DNA of 7,521 bases from Bacteroidota bacterium (GTDB taxonomy: Bacteria; Bacteroidota; Ignavibacteria; Ignavibacteriales; Ignavibacteriaceae). The stretch spans positions 1 through 7,521 of the forward strand of contig JAJRSV010000181.1 of assembly GCA_024278655.1 (NCBI GenBank), in the 5' to 3' direction. Shown piece after piece: positions 4,819 to 7,521 of the stretch. Position numbers and translations under genes: made by a program. The first letter of the stretch is position 1. The number at the start of each line of letters is the position of its first letter. Below the pieces are notes generated by a model. That model was not told the origin of the DNA, did no database searches, and saw only the letters and a program-made list of their open reading frames with translations.

Positions 4819-6834
4819 TTAAAGATGAATATCAATCTGCAAACTTACGCGGTTGTCGAGGTTCTTAAAAATCGTGTTGTAGCCCGAACTGATTTCTCTT
4901 TCTTTTGGCTTGTAAGTTTCGGAGTATTTGGCTGAGATTGTAGCGGAACGGAAAGGTCTGTAACGGAAAATTAAATACCATCTTATTCCTTCACCGAATA
5001 ATGCCAGGTTTGTAAGCACTCCGGTTAAATCGTTTTCGTATTCATAAATTGCCGAGTTGAAAGAGTCGGTTCTGAAGAAAATAATTCTTCCGTAAAAATT
5101 GAAATTGGAATTTGGTGCGTATCGTATATCCTGGAAGAAAAGATACCCGTCTTCCGAATTACCGGTTGCCTTAACCCTGTAGTTATTGTATTCGAACCTT
5201 CCTTTTAAACGTAATTGACGGGAAACATTATAAATCAATTCGAAGCGGTAAACCTGCCGCAGTCTTTTTACAAGTTGTTTTACGTTATCTGTTTTTACAG
5301 TGATATCTTTATTCTCATACTTAAAGCGAAAGCGAGTGTTTATTTTACGCGCCGGCTTGCTCAACAGGTCGAGCAGGAATTCATCACCTTCGCCGGGCAG
5401 CGGATTGAAAAAGGTTGCGTACGGAAATTTGAACTGGTCGTAATAAAAATTAAGCAAGCCGATTGGTGTGCGCCATCTTATTCCGGTATAAATTCCGAAT
5501 TCATTAGTCGTTGCGCCCGAACGTTCACCGAAAGCATACCCATGCAGGTTGAAAAAGTTTCGCGGGTAGCTTCGTATGGATGCCATAAATGCAAAATCGC
5601 TTGTAACCGATAGCTGAAGCGAGTTTATTGAGGCGACGGAGGTTCCGTTATAAGTAATCTCACCGAACAGATTGAAGCTGATTAATATTGCATCGTAAGT
5701 GAATGAATAGTAGTTGAATGAATCGCCTTGAAGGTCAAATATATTCTTCGGCAGGAAAGGATTGGAGAATTTCGAATTAAAATAGAGGAAGCCCGTCGTC
5801 AGAAAATCACCCAATGTATAATGAATCATTCCGCCCCAAAGTTTCTCTTCCGCTGCATCCTTTTTTGCGAGTTCACCTTCGGTACGGTGGAATCCGTCTT
5901 CCGGAGTAGAAAGAATTCCGCCGGTGAGTGAGTCGATGTTCGCATCGATTTTATTTTTCGAGTAGAAAGCAGAGATGATAAAATTATCAAACTTAACCGA
6001 TGCCGCCAACCCGCGTAAAAATCTGTTCTCTGTTGCACTTGAATAGGGACGGACAATTTTTCCTCTTCGCTTTACCGGATATATTGCATCGGAACCTTTT
6101 GAAAAACCGTAGGGACTCCATAGCGCAAGCCCCTGCCCGAACTCTATCAGGTAATCGCTGATAACCAGCGTTTTAATTATGCCCAGGTCTCTTATCGCAA
6201 AGTGAATCGAGTAAAATTCATTCAACGATGTTTCACCGGCATCTTTTTCGGCTATATATCCGAACTGATAATGTTGTGAGTAACGCAGATATAACCTGTT
6301 GTAAACTTTCGGTTTGCTTCCTTCAAATTTATTTTCGATAAAACCTTTTCTCTGCTGAAGGTCGTTTGAAACCCTGCTGCGCATTATAAAATTCGTGTTA
6401 CTTAAGATATTATCGAAACCGCCTTGCTCTCTCTGTTTTTCCGTTTCCTTTTCGGTAGGACGAATAACAGTTACAAAAGGAATCATCTTTTTTATTATAT
6501 CGGAGCTTAAACCCTGCACGGCATTCAGTTCCTGCGGCGAGAAAAAATAACCGTAACGTTTACGGTGTTTAACAATTATTTGTGCGGTATGAAAAGTTAC
6601 TCCCGGAATCTGCTGCAGGTCAGCCACGGTGGCTTTATTCAAATCGATCGGGTTGCGTTTTAACTGTTCCAGAATTTCAAACAGATTGGAATCATCCGAT
6701 TGCCCGGTTGGTTCCTGCAAAACATCTTCCAGAACATCTTCGGTTTCTATATAACTTGAATCGGTTTGCGCCCGGGTAACTGCTGCTAAAAGCAAAATAA
6801 AAAATATTACCGCTATCGGTTTTGAAAATAACAT
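4819..6834 (-). CDS. Secreted helix-hairpin-helix protein with predicted outer-membrane beta-barrel
   Basis: The 671-residue product starts with a signal peptide: Lys5, a hydrophobic stretch at about 7-19, and likely cleavage after TRA (20-22). After an acidic linker, residues 62-122 form a ComEA-like double helix-hairpin-helix unit. This is seen in IDLNKATVADLQQIPGV and the following ELNAVQGL turn; DLNxA..xxLxxIPGV is typical of the family, which in ComEA binds DNA. From about 145 to the end the sequence shows alternating aromatic/hydrophobic beta-strands with many Tyr, Phe and Arg, as in an outer-membrane barrel. It ends in the strand RVSLQIDIHL, with a terminal Leu rather than the commoner Phe. 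No catalytic motif is evident. The ATG at 6834 is supported by the signal peptide and lies 2 nt after the stop of the upstream PorV-like gene, so the two are probably co-transcribed and translationally coupled. The Shine-Dalgarno sequence is weak (GGGA, 11 nt away). The barrel is inferred from pattern, not homology; possible roles are DNA handling at the surface or envelope assembly. Confidence 0.8.
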   Translation of the reverse strand: MLFSKPIAVIFFILLLAAVTRAQTDSSYIETEDVLEDVLQEPTGQSDDSNLFEILEQLKRNPIDLNKATVADLQQIPGVTFHTAQIIVKHRKRYGYFFSPQELNAVQGLSSDIIKKMIPFVTVIRPTEKETEKQREQGGFDNILSNTNFIMRSRVSNDLQQRKGFIENKFEGSKPKVYNRLYLRYSQHYQFGYIAEKDAGETSLNEFYSIHFAIRDLGIIKTLVISDYLIEFGQGLALWSPYGFSKGSDAIYPVKRRGKIVRPYSSATENRFLRGLAASVKFDNFIISAFYSKNKIDANIDSLTGGILSTPEDGFHRTEGELAKKDAAEEKLWGGMIHYTLGDFLTTGFLYFNSKFSNPFLPKNIFDLQGDSFNYYSFTYDAILISFNLFGEITYNGTSVASINSLQLSVTSDFAFMASIRSYPRNFFNLHGYAFGERSGATTNEFGIYTGIRWRTPIGLLNFYYDQFKFPYATFFNPLPGEGDEFLLDLLSKPARKINTRFRFKYENKDITVKTDNVKQLVKRLRQVYRFELIYNVSRQLRLKGRFEYNNYRVKATGNSEDGYLFFQDIRYAPNSNFNFYGRIIFFRTDSFNSAIYEYENDLTGVLTNLALFGEGIRWYLIFRYRPFRSATISAKYSETYKPKEREISSGYNTIFKNLDNRVSLQIDIHL

Positions 6835-6836
6835 CG

Positions 6837-7521
6837 TTATTCAATTCCCAGATGTTTCCTTATTGCCTCGTTGCGGCTTCCGTTTTTTCCGAAGCTGATT
6901 AATAGCCCTGCCTGGTGTGTTAATCCCAAATCCTGATGAGTGAACAGGGCGTAATCTAAGCTGATGATAGAGTAGTTAATCCCGATACCGGCAGAAAAGC
7001 GTGAAGGTTCGTTTGAAAAGCCCATACGCAGAGAGAGGTACTTAATAATTGAATACTCTACACCAAACTGAACCGACGGTTTGTAACGTATATCTTTTTC
7101 GGCTGCAAGATTAATGGTTAAGTTGCTTACCACATCATAACTGAACCCGGTTGAAAATATCATCGGTATCTGGTCATCTTCGTTTGCAACTGTTGCCCGG
7201 TTTAAATTCGAAATTGAAAATCCCCATCGTATTTCGTTTGTTAAATAAGCCAGTCCGCCGAAATTAATATAGAATGCACCGGTGTTACCGTAATTCTGAA
7301 TAGAGAATGTATGATAGTTTACTGCAACACCTGCAAAAAATTTATTCTGATAGTTATAAGAGTAAGCAAGTGTAATTTTCGATTCGCGGTAAAGTTCGAA
7401 TCCGTAAGTCATTCCGCCAATGGCAACCGAGCCGAAACCGAACGGTTCGAGATAAGCAACGTATCCGTTAGCCAATTCCGATAAACCGAACGGGGCAGGC
7501 GAGTAGTACAATCCGACTTCA
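6837..7521 (-). CDS. PorV/PorQ-like outer-membrane protein, C-terminal part (cut by window end)
   Basis: The last 227 codons are visible and the 5' end lies outside the window. The frame stays open to 7521: a TTG at 7511 could be mistaken for a start, but in-frame codons for Glu-Val-Gly precede it and the fragment begins in the middle of a beta-strand. The sequence is a run of amphipathic strands with Tyr/Phe girdle residues and Gly-rich turns. Examples are YYSPAPFGLSELANG near the start, FFAGVAVNYHTF in the middle, and FSAGIGINYSIISLDYAL then LGLTHQAGLLISFG at the end. These are typical of the PorV/PorQ (FadL-like) barrels of the FCB group. In type IX secretion, PorV carries cargo to the sortase and PorQ anchors PorZ; many relatives have no known role. 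A charged tail of about 17 residues follows the last strand. The helix-hairpin-helix gene begins 2 nt after its stop. Outer-membrane barrel is a good call; the exact family is less certain without the N-terminus. Confidence 0.65.
   Translation of the reverse strand, partial: EVGLYYSPAPFGLSELANGYVAYLEPFGFGSVAIGGMTYGFELYRESKITLAYSYNYQNKFFAGVAVNYHTFSIQNYGNTGAFYINFGGLAYLTNEIRWGFSISNLNRATVANEDDQIPMIFSTGFSYDVVSNLTINLAAEKDIRYKPSVQFGVEYSIIKYLSLRMGFSNEPSRFSAGIGINYSIISLDYALFTHQDLGLTHQAGLLISFGKNGSRNEAIRKHLGIE

Noticed and set aside
5215..5613. 132-codon plus-strand frame opposite the barrel region
   Set aside because: It is the longest antisense frame, but its composition looks random, it has no signal or motif, and the opposite strand has a coherent barrel pattern.
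5826..6056. 76-codon minus-strand frame within the helix-hairpin-helix gene
   Set aside because: It is nested in another frame of a continuous 671-codon gene, with no separate ribosome site or motif.
7509..7511. TTG as the start codon of the PorV-like gene
   Set aside because: The frame remains open upstream to the window end and the encoded fragment starts mid-strand with no signal peptide, so the true start is outside the window.

Overview
This window comes from a moderately AT-rich genome and holds five protein genes, all on the minus strand. Both outer genes are cut by the window ends. The best guess is a member of the Bacteroidota/Chlorobiota/Ignavibacteriota (FCB) group. The reasons are the outer-membrane protein resembling the PorV/PorQ family, a large helix-hairpin-helix plus beta-barrel protein, start codons with weak or absent Shine-Dalgarno sequences, a long soluble hybrid histidine kinase, and a GlnRS gene next to GluRS. 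This placement is an inference from gene content and no marker in the window proves it.

Layout in the direction of transcription (high to low coordinates): (1) 7521-6837, 3' part of a PorV/PorQ-like outer-membrane barrel gene, then after 2 nt (2) 6834-4819, a secreted protein with a ComEA-like helix-hairpin-helix domain followed by a predicted beta-barrel. These two look like one operon. (3) A 142-nt, very AT-rich spacer with a perfect 9-1-9 A/T palindrome and a candidate sigma-70-type promoter. (4) 4676-2313, a cytosolic hybrid histidine kinase with three receiver domains. (5) A 552-nt gene-free spacer (2312-1761) holding two copies, one complete and one half-length, of a C/T- and G/A-rich palindromic repeat. 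(6) 1760-276, gltX (GluRS), and after 2 nt (7) 273-1, the start of glnS (GlnRS). These form a two-gene aminoacyl-tRNA synthetase operon.

The synthetase pair suggests that tRNA-Gln is charged directly by GlnRS. The two envelope genes probably act together at the outer membrane; their exact role cannot be read from the sequence. The kinase is separate from both pairs and its target is not visible here.

The points most worth a second look are: the kinase has Thr in place of the catalytic N-box Asn; its input domain carries a CxxC motif; the HhH domain is joined to an outer-membrane barrel next to a PorV-like gene; and the gltX-kinase spacer contains the palindromic repeat family. I found no clear evidence of a wholly new system. 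The envelope pair is the nearest candidate.
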